Positions 51,501 through 64,000 are shown, counted from the stretch's first letter. The stretch: DNA of 64,000 nt from Serinus canaria (GCF_022539315.1 NC_066323.1:16171719-16235718); one strand, 5' to 3'. A program made the numbers and translations. Notes: generated by a model not told the origin, from the letters alone.

Positions 51501-52156
51501 GCTCTCTGGAAAGATCTGTTAGCAGAGCTCTGACAGATAGAAGGGCTGCTTTTCATGGATATTTATGCAGGGGCACCGTTCCCCTGCCTTGGAGAGCTCA
51601 CCTTGTGAGCTGGTGTCATTTTAACTGTGATGGATTCCCAGCCCTTTGCCTGGTTGGAGCAAGCTGTATGGATGTGTGGGCAAAATGCAAGCACCAGCTG
51701 CTCTAAAGGCTTTGTGGAGTGTTTGTATGCAAGGTTTGATGTGTCAGCTTAAGCTGTTAAACCATAGGTGGAGTCATATTTCTCAAAAAAAGTCATTCAA
51801 TTTCAGTTGATTCAATACCAGAATGGCTTTGCAAAAGGTTGCTTTCAATGTAGTTTTTCTAACTGTTGTTTTACCTTTCTGTTTACATTGTTTTGGTTTC
51901 ATATTTTTCCTTTTTTTAAAATAAAGGACGTGTTTATATGTGTATGGATCAATAGTGAGCATTTAATTCCAAAATACAACCTCTTGTTTGATTTGGATGT
52001 TTTTTGATGGGGGAGGAGGAGAGGAGAGAATGTTCAATCCTTGACAAAGGGATTGGGATGGAGGTCACTAGTGCTTTCTATGATCTTTGTTAGGTGCTAG
52101 TAAAAAGCAGCTATCTGTCCCTGGCCCCAGTGAAGTGATCTGCTTTACCTGTCCAG

Positions 52157-52222
52157 CATGAAGCTTTTGCAGGGCAGTTTTTGGGGGCAGTCACCCACCA
52201 CTCCAGAGCCCGGGCGATGCAG
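52157..52222 (+). other. Candidate 66-bp cassette exon
   Basis: A pyrimidine-rich acceptor (CTGCTTTACCTGTCCAG, AG at 52155-52156) is followed exactly 66 bp later by a strong donor, GATGCAG|GTAAGG. The interval is a multiple of three and open in phase 0, encoding 22 residues from HEAFAGQ to RARAMQ. It could therefore be inserted between phase-0 exons without breaking the frame. It lies between the exon 36902 and exon 56908 candidates on the same strand. I do not recognise the peptide; a pseudo-exon is the main alternative. Confidence 0.3.
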
Positions 52223-55200
52223 GTAAGGTGAGCGTGGTGTCCAGCCCCTGTCGCCTCAGCTTTAGTCTCACAGTCCCATTAGGAGGATTTTGACAGTCAT
52301 ATCTGAAAAAAACACATCCAGTGTGTGGCCACTCAGTGCAATCAATGTCCTAGAGAGCATTGTGACCACAGAAAGGACAGTGTGTAATGTCTGATCCTGC
52401 TGGCTTTGTCCAAACCCAAAACTGGCTTCTGGCAGCATTGCCCTGCTCAGGTGTCACAGACCGTGGTGGGGCACCTGCTGGGGGATTAACACTGAAGACA
52501 TGAAAAGCAGCATCAGCCTGTGCCCCCTGCACTGCCTGGGTGCTGTGGGCTGTTAACTGTGTCAATCTCCTTATCACTGGCCTCAGAAGATGAGTACACC
52601 AGCTACGTCAACAAGCTTTGAAGAACATTATGTGAAAATACTTAAATTTAAAAATATCAAGAGCTCTTTGTGACCCTCTCCAGGAGCCATGATTTTTCTT
52701 CTTCTCCCCAGTACCTGAGCTGATAGCTGCCTGTTCCCCATGTGCCAACCTGTGACCGTGGTCACAGAGTGCAGGATGGTTTCTGGTCCTACCCCAGGGG
52801 CTGGGTGTTGGGCAGGCTGGCATCCTCTGGTTTTTCTTCTGTGACTTTAGTGGTTCTTCCAGGAGCTCTGAAGTGCTAGAAGTGCCACAAGCCATTCAAG
52901 GGAGGTGGGGAGGCTCCAATCTGCACTCTGCCAAGCTGTGAAACTTCAGGTGTGTCAGAAGATCCCTTTGTCCTGGTCTGGGCTGCACAGACTTTCTGAA
53001 TGGCAGTGTCACTGTCATCACAGGGGTCTTAGTTTTTAAATGAAACAAGTGTTCTTCTGAAAAGCTTTTGTTTAATTTCAGAATTTAATCTTAGCATAGG
53101 CATAATATGCAGTTGATGCAGCTTGTTCCAGCAAAAGGAGCTTTCTGACTTGTTAAATGAACTTTTTCTCAAATCTGTTAAACAAAAGGTCTGAGTCAGG
53201 ATTATACAATTATTCATCTATACACTGGCAGAAGTCAAGATTGTGTTTTTGACTTGTACTCTGTTCAGGTCAGCATTGCTCCCAGAGAGAAGTCCTGAGC
53301 TGAAGGGAAGCATTCATTCCCTGAAATTTGCTATGAATTTGATGTTAGCATGAGATATTTTTTTTTTCTTCTGTAAATCTGGGTGGTAAAAATGCCAGTG
53401 TAAGAGACAAAAGTAGCAGTCCTTGATCCTGCTTGGTTGGAGTTGGTAGGTTGTACTGTTTTAGAAGGAGAGTATGGTGGATTGATTATTTACTCCACAG
53501 CAAATATTCAGCCTGTTTTGGGCGTGTCTTTTATGTTAATTGAAGGTACACACTTTAGGAACTGAATTTTTTAATCTTTTTATGGCTCCTAACAAAGCAC
53601 TATTGAAATGCATTTTCCAGTGATCACATGGTGTACTGTAGCAGTGAATTTGTTTTGTTCAATGGTATTTTTCACATGTTGCTGCATATCACAATGCAAA
53701 CCAAAGTAAATGAAGCATGGCAATTAATAGATCAAAAAGGGAAATGAGCAACTCTAGAAGAAATGGAGGAAAAGGCAATTAAAGTTACTAAAGAACTTGT
53801 GACCCCCATTGGAAAATTAAATGCTAGTGGTTCTGCAGCAAAAGGAATGCATAGTTTTTTACCTTAACTGGAGCAGAGATATCAAATATCATTATTCTTC
53901 CCATCTGGATATTTATACATTGCTGAAAACTGCTGGGAGCAGATGAACCTGTCCCACAAAGCAGAGCAGAAGGCAATTAAACACTTAATAGACTACTTTA
54001 CATAATGGATTGTTTTTTGAAGGGCTTCAGCATCCTTATTTTGACTCTGTGAATTGGGTACAGCAGTTCACAAATGTGAACCAAGGCTTATGGTTTTCCT
54101 GGGGCCAAATACCTCTCTTCTTAGAATACCCTGACGTATGGATAATACTTCTCATCTTTTACATTATAGTTCTGAATTTAAAAGCAGTACAGGAGCTTTA
54201 CTCATATTAACATAACATAACCAATTCTATAACTATCTTAAATTATCTGGCATCTTTAACTGAAGAGATAGAGAAGTCTTGAGGAAAAGGTAGGAAATCT
54301 TTTATAGTCACACTGATGCTAATGAAGTTTACTTTGTACTTTGCTACAGGACAAAGCATTATTAGACATTTGAATGGTTTTGTTATTCCCCATTGCAAGA
54401 GGGATTTGCATCCAAAACAGATCTAAGAAAGTGGAATCTTTTTTTGCAGTTGTTTACTGTTATTTTGGTTCATATCTCTGTGTGAATGCTGTAGCTTATT
54501 TGTTATTTCAGTGTTTCAACTTTTTAATGCCCTGGTGTTGAGAAAATACAGTGATTTTTGTATTCTTCCTGAAAACATATCTGCCAGAGATATGGCAATA
54601 AATGAGGTTTAATGATAATATTAGGAATGAAAATCTTTTGGACAAAAGACATTCAGTTGAGTAAACTGGATGTGGACCAGCTGGAAGCTTGAACCTAAGT
54701 TCATCTTTTGTATTATTTTGGAGTAATTCAAGCTCATTAAAGTTTCAGGAAGTGCTAGTGACCCTTATCCCAGTGGAAAGGGCACCCTGGACAGGCTCCT
54801 CTGTGCTGTGGGAGGCAGGAAGCTGAGGAGAGCCTTGCCAGGGAAAGGAAGGATGGAACTCTGCTTCTTCTGTGTGACAGCTGAGTTAAGGAGTGGATAA
54901 GCAAAGGAGCCTCAGAGGAGCTGATACCTGCCCAAGTTAAGCCAGCAGAGCTGATGATTCCAGCATTAAATTTAACTCCTGGCAAGGAGCTCTGGTCTTG
55001 GCAGCGCCGTTCCCTGTGTTACATGAGAGACACCAGGGACTCCAGCAGAGATAGCCTGGTAGTTGGAGAGAAAACAAGGGTGATTCCAGCTTGGTTAATG
55101 CTGTGCTTCTGTGTTGGTGGCTACTTGAAAAGTCTGCATACCTTGGCAAAGGGTTTCTGTTGTCTTTTTTGTTTCCTAGGGCCAGACAGATGGCTTTCAC

Positions 55201-56488
55201 CACTAAGTAGGAGTGCAGTGAAATCTGTTTTAGGGCATCACACAGCAGGCTGGTAGCACTCACTTTAAAGGAGGTGATCTTCTCAAAGGCAAAGCTGAGT
55301 GACAAAGATAGTGCTGAGATGGGGGGTTAATTCAGGGGTTGCACCATGTTTTAACTTTGGAAGAGGAAAGCAAGGGATCAGACAGATGTGGTTTTGTGGT
55401 GTTCGGGTCAGACGTGCTGGGCTCAGTGTGTCTGCTCTCCCAGGATGGAAACCTAGCATATGGAACAATCCTTGGAACTCCTGCAGAGGTTTGTTACTTT
55501 GGATCAAATGTCACTAATCTTGAGAAATGTGTGAAAGAGTTCCTAGATTTTGTAGAAGTCAGAATTACTTGTTGGAAAGGAAAAAAAATGGCGCTCAGGA
55601 TAAAGTTGCAGATCTCAGAGGAATTAATTAATTCAAACAGGTTGTGAAAATGATGCTTATTGTGCAATTGGCAAAAAATACAGAATGAGAAAGCAGAAAA
55701 ACTATCCCTTTGTCCTAGCTATGCACACAGATACTCAATAAAAATAAAAACCTAATGCATGCCTCAGGAGGGCTGTGTGCATAGGGGAGTGCAGCATTGC
55801 TGCTGCAGCAGGATGAATCCTCAGCTGGAACAAAGAAGAAAAGGGTCTGTGTGTGTGCCTGCACATGTGTGGGCACTGAGGGAGTTTGTTCAGTTTTAAA
55901 AGACCTTTGTGCCCTGCCAGCCTTCAGACAGCTGAGCACTGGGTGAGTGTTCTACCTTAATTAAGGTTTTTTCGACTGGCCATGTCGCTGCTCCTGTTGG
56001 CACTGCAGTTCTGAGGCACTGAGTGAAGGCTTCTCCATTGCCAAGGTGCTGCTAGGATTGCCCCTGTATGGGGTAGTGGGCAAGGGGAGCTGCTGGCATT
56101 CCCCATGTGGGGGGCATTTGGGAAGCAGGCTCAGTCTGGCAGCTTTACTTCTGAGGTGGGAGCAGGGTGTTAAGCAAGGAAATTCTCAGCTGGCAGGTTA
56201 CAAGCACGTCTAAAACCTGTTTTTTACAAGCAAAAAATGTATTTTGGACATCAGCATATGAATTACTCTGTTTTCCCCTTTTTTTAACTGTCTGCAAATT
56301 CAGGAATTTGCAGGGTTGTTCCTCTTATTGGTGTTTCGTGCTGTGTTGAAAGGGGAACTGCTACCTTGGTCCAAAAGCAGCAATGGCCCTGGCAGCACAT
56401 ATCTGTCCCTGCCTGCTCTGCGGTCCCAGCCGGCTGCCCAGGGGCTCTGGAGGAGATGGCTGTGCTGTGAATGACTGTTCTTATCTTG

Positions 56489-56502
56489 CACACACACACA
56501 CA
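56489..56502. repeat. (CA)7 microsatellite
   Basis: Seven uninterrupted CA units. It is short and likely to be of low variability. Confidence 0.95.
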
Positions 56503-56907
56503 TAAAGTAAAAGTGCAGCTGTTTTGGCTTTCGAGTCGAGGAGGGTGGTGAGGAGAGAGGATGTGATGGTGTTTGAGACAAAGATAGATGTTCACTTGCA
56601 GGGCTTTTTCTACAACTTCCTATTTCGATTTGCATTAGAGGTGGGGACTGGGTGTATTTATGGTTTAATGAGATGCTCTTGCCTTAATAGCAGAATGTTG
56701 TTCACAGGAAGAAATGAGTTATTGCTGGTTTTCTTCTTCTTTCTGTTCAGTTACTGTGGATACAGCATGTAACTTTTAGACCTACTTCTCCCTTGAACAG
56801 CACATGCAGCTTCCAGTTGTTGTGCTGAAGCTGCTGCAGGAAGGAGGTTATAGGAGCACAGTTTTTGAACAGATATTTGTTGGCTGTTATTAATTCCTAC
56901 GGACACA

Positions 56908-57009
56908 ATGAGCTTTCGTGGGAGATTCAGAAGGGAGGCCAGTGAACTGCGGAGGAAGAGAAGGACCACTAGGAGAGTGAATCAAGGAGAAATTCAAAGA
57001 TTGAGCTGT
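56908..57009 (+). CDS. DOCK10: Probable alternative first exon of DOCK10 (basic N-terminus)
   Basis: The ATG has A at -3 and opens a 34-residue peptide that starts MSFRGRFRREASELRRK and ends EIQRLSC. A strong donor, TGT|GTGAGT, follows directly after 57009, in phase 0. The peptide is very basic (12 Arg and 1 Lys of 34), so it could aid membrane or nucleic-acid contact; that is inference. DOCK10 is known to have isoforms differing in their first exon, and a basic MSFRG-type N-terminus agrees with my memory of one, though I cannot confirm it here. Position, strand and phase suit splicing to a common exon 2 beyond the window. The exon may begin at an unseen start site or at the acceptor AG at 56799-56800. 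No TATA box is evident. Without splicing the frame stops after 70 codons. Confidence 0.55.
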
Positions 57010-60000
57010 GTGAGTATGCACCCTTCTTCCACCTCTTCTGAGAAAGGGCTAAGAAATTGCAGGTCAGTCTTACGAGTACACTTGGGAAAGAGTAGGATTT
57101 CTTGCCTGTTGTTTATGTAGGAGTCACCAAGCCTCATTCACTCTGTGATTAGGGACTGAGCACTGGAGAGTGAGACTGAAGCACAGCCAGTTCAGGAGTT
57201 TACAGAACTCAAGAACGTTAGGGAGACTTTTTCAGCCTGACATTGCTGGTCAGAAACATTCTGAGAGCAGCAGTGTTTGACAGTCTCTCTGGCACCAATA
57301 GCAAGTGCTTGGAAGTTCCATGAAAATTCATAGTGCTGCTTCTGGAGTAGAAAGTTCCTGTGTGCTATTTCAGAGTTTGTGATCTGTGATGGGCACCTCT
57401 CAAGGCCAGGAAGAGGAGGAAGACAGTGCAGGGAGCCACTGGAGAAAGCTCCAGAAGCTTTGGTGGAAAGCTAGGGTGAGGTTCTTCCCCGTGGGCTGCA
57501 CAGCAGCTTTGCCACTGATTGCTTTGGGACAGGACTGAACCTCCTGAAGCTGCTCTGTGGGGCACATTAACTGCACTGTGCCTAAACTTTCCTGGCTGAA
57601 ATTGAAACCGCAGACAGCAAGAGGTAAAAGCAAAACCCTTAGAGCCTGCTGTGTAGGAGTCTTAGGCAAGTACTGGTTTTCAGTGTATTCTCTTCACTTG
57701 AAAATCTGCTTTAGCTCATAAACCATTTAATGGCTTCCCCAAGAAGAGACAAGGAATCCTTTTCCTCAAGGCAAGAGGTGTTTGGTTTTCTTCCATAATT
57801 TTGTTCCTCCAATTATTCTGTTTGCATGTGCATGCAGAGGGCTCTTTTGAGGCTTTTCAGCGTGTTCAGTGTAACAGAATCAGCAATAATACAACCCAGA
57901 AGAGTATTCTCATTTTCTTTTCTAAATAGGAAGGAAAAGAACTTTGCAGTTGTAACACTTGGTCACCAGTTAAGATGGTTTGTGGTTCATCTAGTAATGT
58001 TTGGGTTTTGCTTGTGACTAGCTGCCTTTTGGATAGGTACTTTACATGGAAGTGGCTCTTTCTGACAAGGCTACTTTATGGTGTAGTTTCTGCTGCCCCG
58101 AGTCATTGGCATGAGATGTGACATGTTTGAGCTTCATGGTCAAGGGTCCCAGGAATCAGCTGCTGGTGCTGCTGAAAGCATCTAACCCTGCCAGGTCACA
58201 GGGCTTTGGTAGGAGGTAGGCACTGCTTACTTGACTTATCCTCTCAAATCCTGGTGAGGAGGGGTTTTTGTCATTTTTGTACAAATCCTGACTGTACTCT
58301 ATTAGTGCTCACCAGAAGTGGCTGCAGCCCTACAGGAAAGGATGGCTGGGAATAAAGTCCAAATGGTAACAATAAGCCTGCCTGCAGATAAAGAGGAATA
58401 TACTTGCTCCCTTTTGCATGTATCCTCAGATAACAGAAACTGAGCATCCAATTTAGTGGTGCTAAACAGAAATGTCAACAAGGCATTGTAGTTTGACCTA
58501 AAACACAGAGAGCACTTGTAACCCTGGGCCTGTTGCCTGTGATTGGAAATAGGAAACAAGACTGTTTCATCAGAGGCTTGTGGGTCACGCTGCACTTCCC
58601 CTGACGTGGATGGCTCCTTTATGTCAGCTGCACAGCTCAGCTTTGCAGGGGAATCTGTGCTGATTTCTGTTCTTTTCAAACATGAGATGGACTAAGATGG
58701 GTCACTGTGTCATATTACTCTGTAGATGTATTTCTCTGTAGTTTGTTTAGCCCTTAGGAAATGCAGGCACACTTGGCTTTACTTTTGTGCCTTGAAATCT
58801 GTGTCTTTCTGCCCAATATTTCATAATTGGAGCATGTTAAATCTTTGGCCTACAGGCACTTTTTGCTCTCAACCAGCAGCCAGTCTCTCCTTCATGGATC
58901 AGCCCTGTGCACCTCCACACAGATTTCAAAGTGATGTCAGCTCCCACTGCAGCTGTAAAGGATTTTGTTTATGGGGACCTTACTCAAAGAGTGCATTTCT
59001 TCAGATACTATTCTTAGACCTGTGTTTTCTGTAGGTGGACTCCCATTATTTGCTGGAAGCTCCTTTTTTTGTAAGACTAATTATTATCTGATTAGCTTTA
59101 ATTGTTATAAGGGTGATGATGGAGTTTGGTGTGGTTGACCAGATTTTGCTCTCATTTACATCCTGTGTGTGTAAATGCATTGATGGCCAGATAACTGACT
59201 GGGAGAGGAGTTGATGTCAAGGAAACAGTTACAGGTTTAACGTCATTGTGAGAGCTGGGTTTACAGTGGCCATGTACACATGGTGTTAATTTTACAAATA
59301 AAGCCTCTGTGGAAATACTTAAATCACTTACTCAGATATGTAGCATGAGAAATACCTGTCACTTGTGAAAAAATAAGTAACCACAGTGCAAGTAGAGAAA
59401 GAGGTATGAGTAAAATGAAGCAGAACACCATACATGAGATTTGCTCCATGGGACAGTGACTTATTACTAAGTACTCTAGAAGTTAAATGATATCTTTGAA
59501 AAGTTTATTTAGAGCTAATGCAAACATTTTTGTTCGTTGTTTTTGCTTCAGGAGCTTCTGAAGTGGTTGAGCCCTTTTCAAAACAGTTGTTTGCTTAGTC
59601 AACATGTCTAGATCTTCATACATCTAAATTTCAGGTTTTAATGGAAAATGAACAATGGATGTTTGCCTTTGCACTGCTTTGCAACTCATCAGACATACAT
59701 AGTGATCAAAGCCTTTAGCATCAGAGTGTGATCTAATGAACAGACATTAGAGCTTTCCCTTCAGTCCTTGAAAAACAAACTCTCCTATGCATTCTAAAAC
59801 CAAAGTCTGCTAAAAAGAAATCTTGAGTTTCAAAGTAAATAAAACTATTTTAAAGACAGTCCTGCGCTGCACGGGGTGTCATGTAAAATCCTACCCCATT
59901 TTAGCAGCAGGTTTGTGCTGGATGAAGCTGGTGGAGGGGTGGGTGAGGTAGGAATGCCTGGCACATCCTTCTTTTTGTACTTCCCCTGAACCTGTACACT

Positions 60001-63000
60001 TATAACCATGGGTAGATCCCTCTGCCTCCCTAATTCATCCAGTTTGCACAAACAGAGGGGACCAGTTTGCCTGTTTCTCTGTCCACTTCTATTATTGCTC
60101 TGTAGATGCTGTAGGTGTCAGAGCTGGGCTCCTGCCTCTGCTAGGAGTGCTGCTTAAGGGCAAAAACTGGGAGTATCTTTTCTTTAAATGTAGATTTTCC
60201 TGAGCCTACAAAGACTGTGTGAAGTTACACATGTATGTCTGTGTGAGTGCATGCATGCTCCAACAGACTCAGAAGTGCTGTTTATATAAATTTTATACTG
60301 GAAGCTGACAAGCTTTGGTCAAATCCACTGTGTGCAGCTTGTAGGCTGGTTTTGTTAATGCTTCTGCTCGAGGCCATGGCTCTGCCCACCTGAGGCTGTG
60401 CTGGAAGAAGCAGAAATGAAGCAAAGCCTGTCCCCAGAAGAGCTGAACTAGACTCACTTCAGCATCCCCTTTGTGGTGCCCAGGGCAGGACAATGCCCTT
60501 TTCCTTCCCTGGGCTGAAGTAATCACGAACAAGGCAAGTGCCTGAGCAGAGCACTCCAGCTCTGTTGGCAGCTCCTGTCTGCTCCCCACAGTTCCCATCC
60601 CTTCTGCCCAGTCCCCTTCCACCACATCCTACCTGTCCCTTCAGATGCCTTTATGAAGAGCACTGAATTGCATCTTTGGCTTTTGAGTGCTTTCTTCATG
60701 AATAGATTCTGTGTGGAAGATTCAAAGAAAGCCTTTTGTTGCTAAAACTGCTCTTTTTTTTTTTTTTTTCCCAGGTTTAGGTCAGGTAAGGGGAGAGAAA
60801 GTGGCTGAGTGTTGCTAGGTTAGATGTCTATGTAAATTATTAAAAAAAAAAAGAACTTACTATGCTTTACAAAACTTTCTTGTTTTTCCCCTGAGTTGAC
60901 CTATGGACAAATATTTAGTCTAGTCTTCAGAAATCCTCACTATTTAGAAGCTGTTATTCTTGACATTTTGAAAAGCCAACCAGTTAAATCCAAATTTAAA
61001 ACTTAGTACTTTCTTGTCAGTGGCTGATTTTAGCAGTTTCATGGTTAAATGAAATTTTTTAATCTCCTTCCTAAGGAGAGTTTCAAGTTTCACTCCCTAA
61101 GCAGAGAGAACGAGTAAGTTGTTGCGGTGTTACCCTGAATGTTTTTTGCAGATTGTCCTGATCATTTTATCAACTGTCTAAAAGGACAAGTGCTAGTCCA
61201 TGAAGATGGGCATTCCAGAGTCACAGGGCTGCAATGCCAGGTGCACAGTCGTGGTTGGGAGGCAGAATTCAGGAATTGCATGTGGCTAAGTCAGACACAG
61301 AGCATCTCCTCTCACCCCCCAGCTGGATGCTTTGCTGAACCAACAGTCCTGTGTGGCTTCCACAGTTTAACCAGAAGGGAGGTAGTTTTATGAGGGCTGG
61401 AGCTTTCAAAATTCATCATGAGAGGAAGGATAAGGTCTGTCCTGAGAAACAAGAGGTGCTAGAAGGAGTGGGTCACACCCAGGTGCCTGAGAACAGCTCT
61501 CTGTGGTTTGAGCAGCCTTAGCCCGGCCGCTGGCCGTGCTGGAGCCGCTCCGTGTGCCACCGAAGGCTCCAGGGGCTCCAGCTGGACCATCAGCTGACAT
61601 GAAAGTTTTGAGTTAGCTCATCCACATGAGAGGTGCTTCTGTTTTTCAAGACATGCTGAATTCTCTGACAGTGATTTTTAAAGCTGGAACATAATGCGAA
61701 GTAGGCTTGCAGAGATTGTGATCCATGAAACAATGGCAGTATAAGCAATCTGGATTCATCCTATCCCAGCTGTATTTGCACAAAGTCTCATTTAGTCAAG
61801 CAGGTCACTTAATGGTATCCAGCAGAATTTTATTCGAATAAAGAGGCTTTAAAGATTGAAAATTACTTTTCACTTTTGGTTTTCCCAGAGGGGTTTTCAA
61901 CAGGTTTCCTTTCTTTTGCTCTGCTTGAGCTGATGGGTGCTATAGCAGTTTGGCCAGTAATTTCTGAAGTGCCAGGAATTGGGGGTTGGATTCTTCATAA
62001 TTCTTTGTGATTTTCTCTGTAGCAGAATCGTGTGGGAACTGGAAATCCCCTTAATGAAATTTATTGGCACGTTGGCTTCAGTGCTGACACTGAAGAGTAT
62101 ATTAGTTGTGCTGTGCAGCCCTGACTGGATTCTTTCCAAGTGCAATTCTCCAAGGTTTACTGAAAGTCATGACAAATTAAATACTTTGGACCTGACAAGT
62201 GAATCTATTTTAAGGTGGGAGGGGGTGTGTCAAAGAAAATTTTCTTTGTACCACTAATTTTAATAAATTTGTTGACTGTGGATCACATACTGAGCCAAAG
62301 GAAGCCTTAGTAATGTGGCCAGAGAGTTTGTTGACTGTATATAGATGCAGAACAGGCCAAGCAGTCATAAAGAAGATCTGAATCAAAAGGGGAGGACTGT
62401 CTGCCTGCTGGTTCTGGCTGTGCCTCCCCATCCCTACCCCAGACACCTTTTGCAGACCTTGGGTTGACTGCCCTGTGCTTGAAATGCAAAACGAATTTTC
62501 CTTAAAGGAAATCTGTTAGATGATGCAGATCCTGTGTGTTGGGAGCAGAGGGAGGGCAGGCCTGAGTGTGTGATTCCTGTCACTCCCAGCTCAGCTGCTT
62601 GAGGCTGTTGGGGATTAAATGAATTTTTTTACCCCTTAATCCCAGAGGGCTGTGCTGTCTGTGCCCCTGGATACAAGTGCCACTGTGGGACTCCCTGCCA
62701 GGAGTACACAGGATTTTGGGCTGTCCACCCACCACATGGCATGTGAGGGAAAAGGTTCACCCCATGGAGATATCCTTCCCATGGAATTCACCCCAGGCAC
62801 CAGACTGCTCTGCTGCCCTGTGAGTAGGGACATAGATTGGTCCTACAGAAATGCAAAAGTTTTGGCGACTCTGTGAAACCCAAATTGTTTTATGGCCTCA
62901 GCTTCAGCTCCTTGAGTGTTCATGTAGCACATCTCAGAACTGCTGGGCATGGCATATCTGAGACAGGGGTAAATTCAGCCCTTATCCTGCATTTTCTCCA

Positions 63001-64000
63001 AAAGTCATGGAGTTCTGGCTGTTCTTTAGCTTCAGCTTGGACAGACTTGGCAAAGAAATATTCAATTGAAGTTGGCCTGCCCTGGTGGAATATAATTAGC
63101 TACATATATTAACCATATAAATACATAGAGGTACGTGTTATATCAGAGACACAGTGTTTAACTGGAGAAAGGAAAAGAAGAACAAAGGAGTGTGAGAAGC
63201 ACTTAGTGTTGGTGTCATCCTAGAAAGCAGTTTAATTTGAGTTTTGGTGAGATTTGGTTTGGTTCATATTATCATTAAGAAGTCTAAAAAAATGAAGGAA
63301 GATGATGCTGTTGTTTTGGTAAGTGGCCTTTTTTCTTTTAAGTGCCCATTTCAGTATTTCAAATGTATATTAGAATGAATTGTCATTTTTGACAAGCCAT
63401 AGCTTGGATGAAATATAAAATCTGAGTCTTGCTTGATCTTTACCAATCTGGCCATCACAGTAGTTTTGACTCTCTTTATGAACATGGATCCTCCTGTCAC
63501 AGAGAAAGGGTTAGGGTAACTGAAGTCCAGGTAACTGAGTTTCATCAACTTAACTTCTTTCTGTTTATCTGTTTCCTTATATTTTTTTTTCTTCCTGGTG
63601 CATGGAAGAGAAAGAATTAATTTAAACATATCTATTAAATTCAATAAATTCTAGATATTCAAGATTTGGTGTCAGAATAATATGGCATTAAAGCATAGAA
63701 ATCATAGCAGTTAGTCTAGCTAATTTTAGGATGGGGAAGTTCTTGGGATGACTGTTCAGAGACTATTGGTCTCTGTTACATCATTTCCTCCTCAGACTGT
63801 GTTCACAGAAATGCAGCTTTAGGAGAATGCGATAGAATTATGAAGAAAAGATGGGTGCTAGCATCAGTGCACAATGTCTGTGCATCTGGAGGCAAGTCAA
63901 GTACCATATTTGATTCTGTAATATCATTTATGTGGATATTTTGGGTAATTACTACTGGGAACTATAATCCTTTCTTACCTAGACCAGAAGATGATGGCAA
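57010..64000 (+). other. DOCK10: First intron of DOCK10, distal part
   Basis: No frame in this stretch carries the expected exon-2 peptide of DOCK-D proteins (a LEPLDYE-like motif), so the common exon 2 must lie to the right of the window. The stretch is mostly AT-rich, with a moderately GC-rich patch around 61.5 kb and a poly-T plus acceptor/donor structure at 60754. No RNA gene or mobile element was recognised. Confidence 0.55.
60754..60790 (+). promoter_or_regulatory. Poly-T acceptor with donor 11 bp downstream (recursive-splice-like)
   Basis: Sixteen T (60754-60769) lead into CCCAG with AG at 60773-60774, an excellent acceptor. Eleven bases later comes CAG|GTAAGG (GT at 60786-60787), a strong donor. 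The sequence at the acceptor itself also starts with GT (CAG|GTTTAG). This arrangement is that of a recursive splice point with a tiny RS-exon, or of an 11-nt microexon. It lies in a first intron of at least 52 kb. The T run alone is common, so the splicing role is inference. Confidence 0.35.

Larger units (their letters stand above)
37067..56800 (+). other. DOCK10: First intron of DOCK10, middle part
   Basis: There is no recognised protein exon apart from a 66-bp splice-like candidate at 52157. The segment contains an A/C-rich simple repeat around 37423-37463, hairpins at 40594 and 44852, a GC-rich minisatellite-like patch at 43467, a possible CR1 scrap near 45.46 kb, and other GC-rich patches such as 50.52-50.70 kb. 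Several 100-160-codon frames here are produced by low-complexity or GC-rich sequence and lack domain content. Confidence 0.55.

Noticed and set aside
53380..54210. A run of discontinuous open frames ending in a hydrophobic, membrane-like segment, resembling a broken retroviral envelope
   Set aside because: The number of stops per codon is what unconstrained AT-rich DNA gives. I saw no LTR, gag or pol traces and no envelope hallmark motif nearby. A profile search against retroviral envelopes would be decisive; a significant hit would revive the idea.
63500..63520. GGGTTAGGG-like sequence suggesting interstitial telomere repeat
   Set aside because: There is a single telomere-like hexamer without tandem copies.
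57010..64000. Search for DOCK10 exon 2
   Set aside because: No frame on the + strand contains the expected LEPLDYE-like peptide, so exon 2 is taken to lie outside the window.

Overview
The window looks like vertebrate nuclear DNA, most probably from a bird and plausibly a songbird. The reasons are an AT-leaning background with one dense CpG island, few interspersed repeats, short decayed fragments resembling the avian LINE CR1, and GC-rich minisatellite-like patches. It shows no bacterial operons, phage, plasmid or CRISPR organisation. Almost all open frames longer than 60 codons are chance frames in non-coding DNA.

I recognise one gene. In the CpG island (about 11.5-12.45 kb) an ATG at 11924 opens the peptide MAGERTRRFTRS, which I recognise as the N-terminus of DOCK10 (zizimin3), a DOCK-D family exchange factor for CDC42/RAC GTPases. 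The gene runs on the + strand, so 1-11.5 kb is upstream intergenic DNA and about 12.0-64 kb is the start of a very long first intron. No PH, DHR1 or DHR2 coding sequence lies in the window. Exon 2 must lie beyond the right edge.

Two places in the intron look like alternative first exons. One (56908-57009) encodes a basic 34-residue peptide beginning MSFRGRFRREASELRRK and ends at a GTGAGT donor in phase 0. It fits the published existence of alternative first-exon DOCK10 isoforms. The other (36902-37066) begins Met-Gly-Cys, a possible lipidation signal. It has an Arg5 cluster and an acidic patch, and sits about 230 bp downstream of a quadruplex-forming G-tract motif. Read from its ATG, the CpG-island exon runs into a stop exactly at its best donor and ends in phase 2 instead of 0. 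That suggests a base-level error in the GC-rich assembly, another donor, or real divergence.

Other items are a clean 66-bp candidate cassette exon (52157-52222), a 16-T tract followed by an 11-bp acceptor/donor pair resembling a recursive splice point (60754-60790), a 41-bp minisatellite whose every unit carries a 21-bp near-palindrome (31351-31473), a 39-bp tandem duplication, several perfect 10-bp hairpins, and a promoter cluster of kappaB, ETS, SP1 and E-box motifs. I found no new multi-gene system. The most useful leads are the alternative first exons and the splice-like structures inside the intron.
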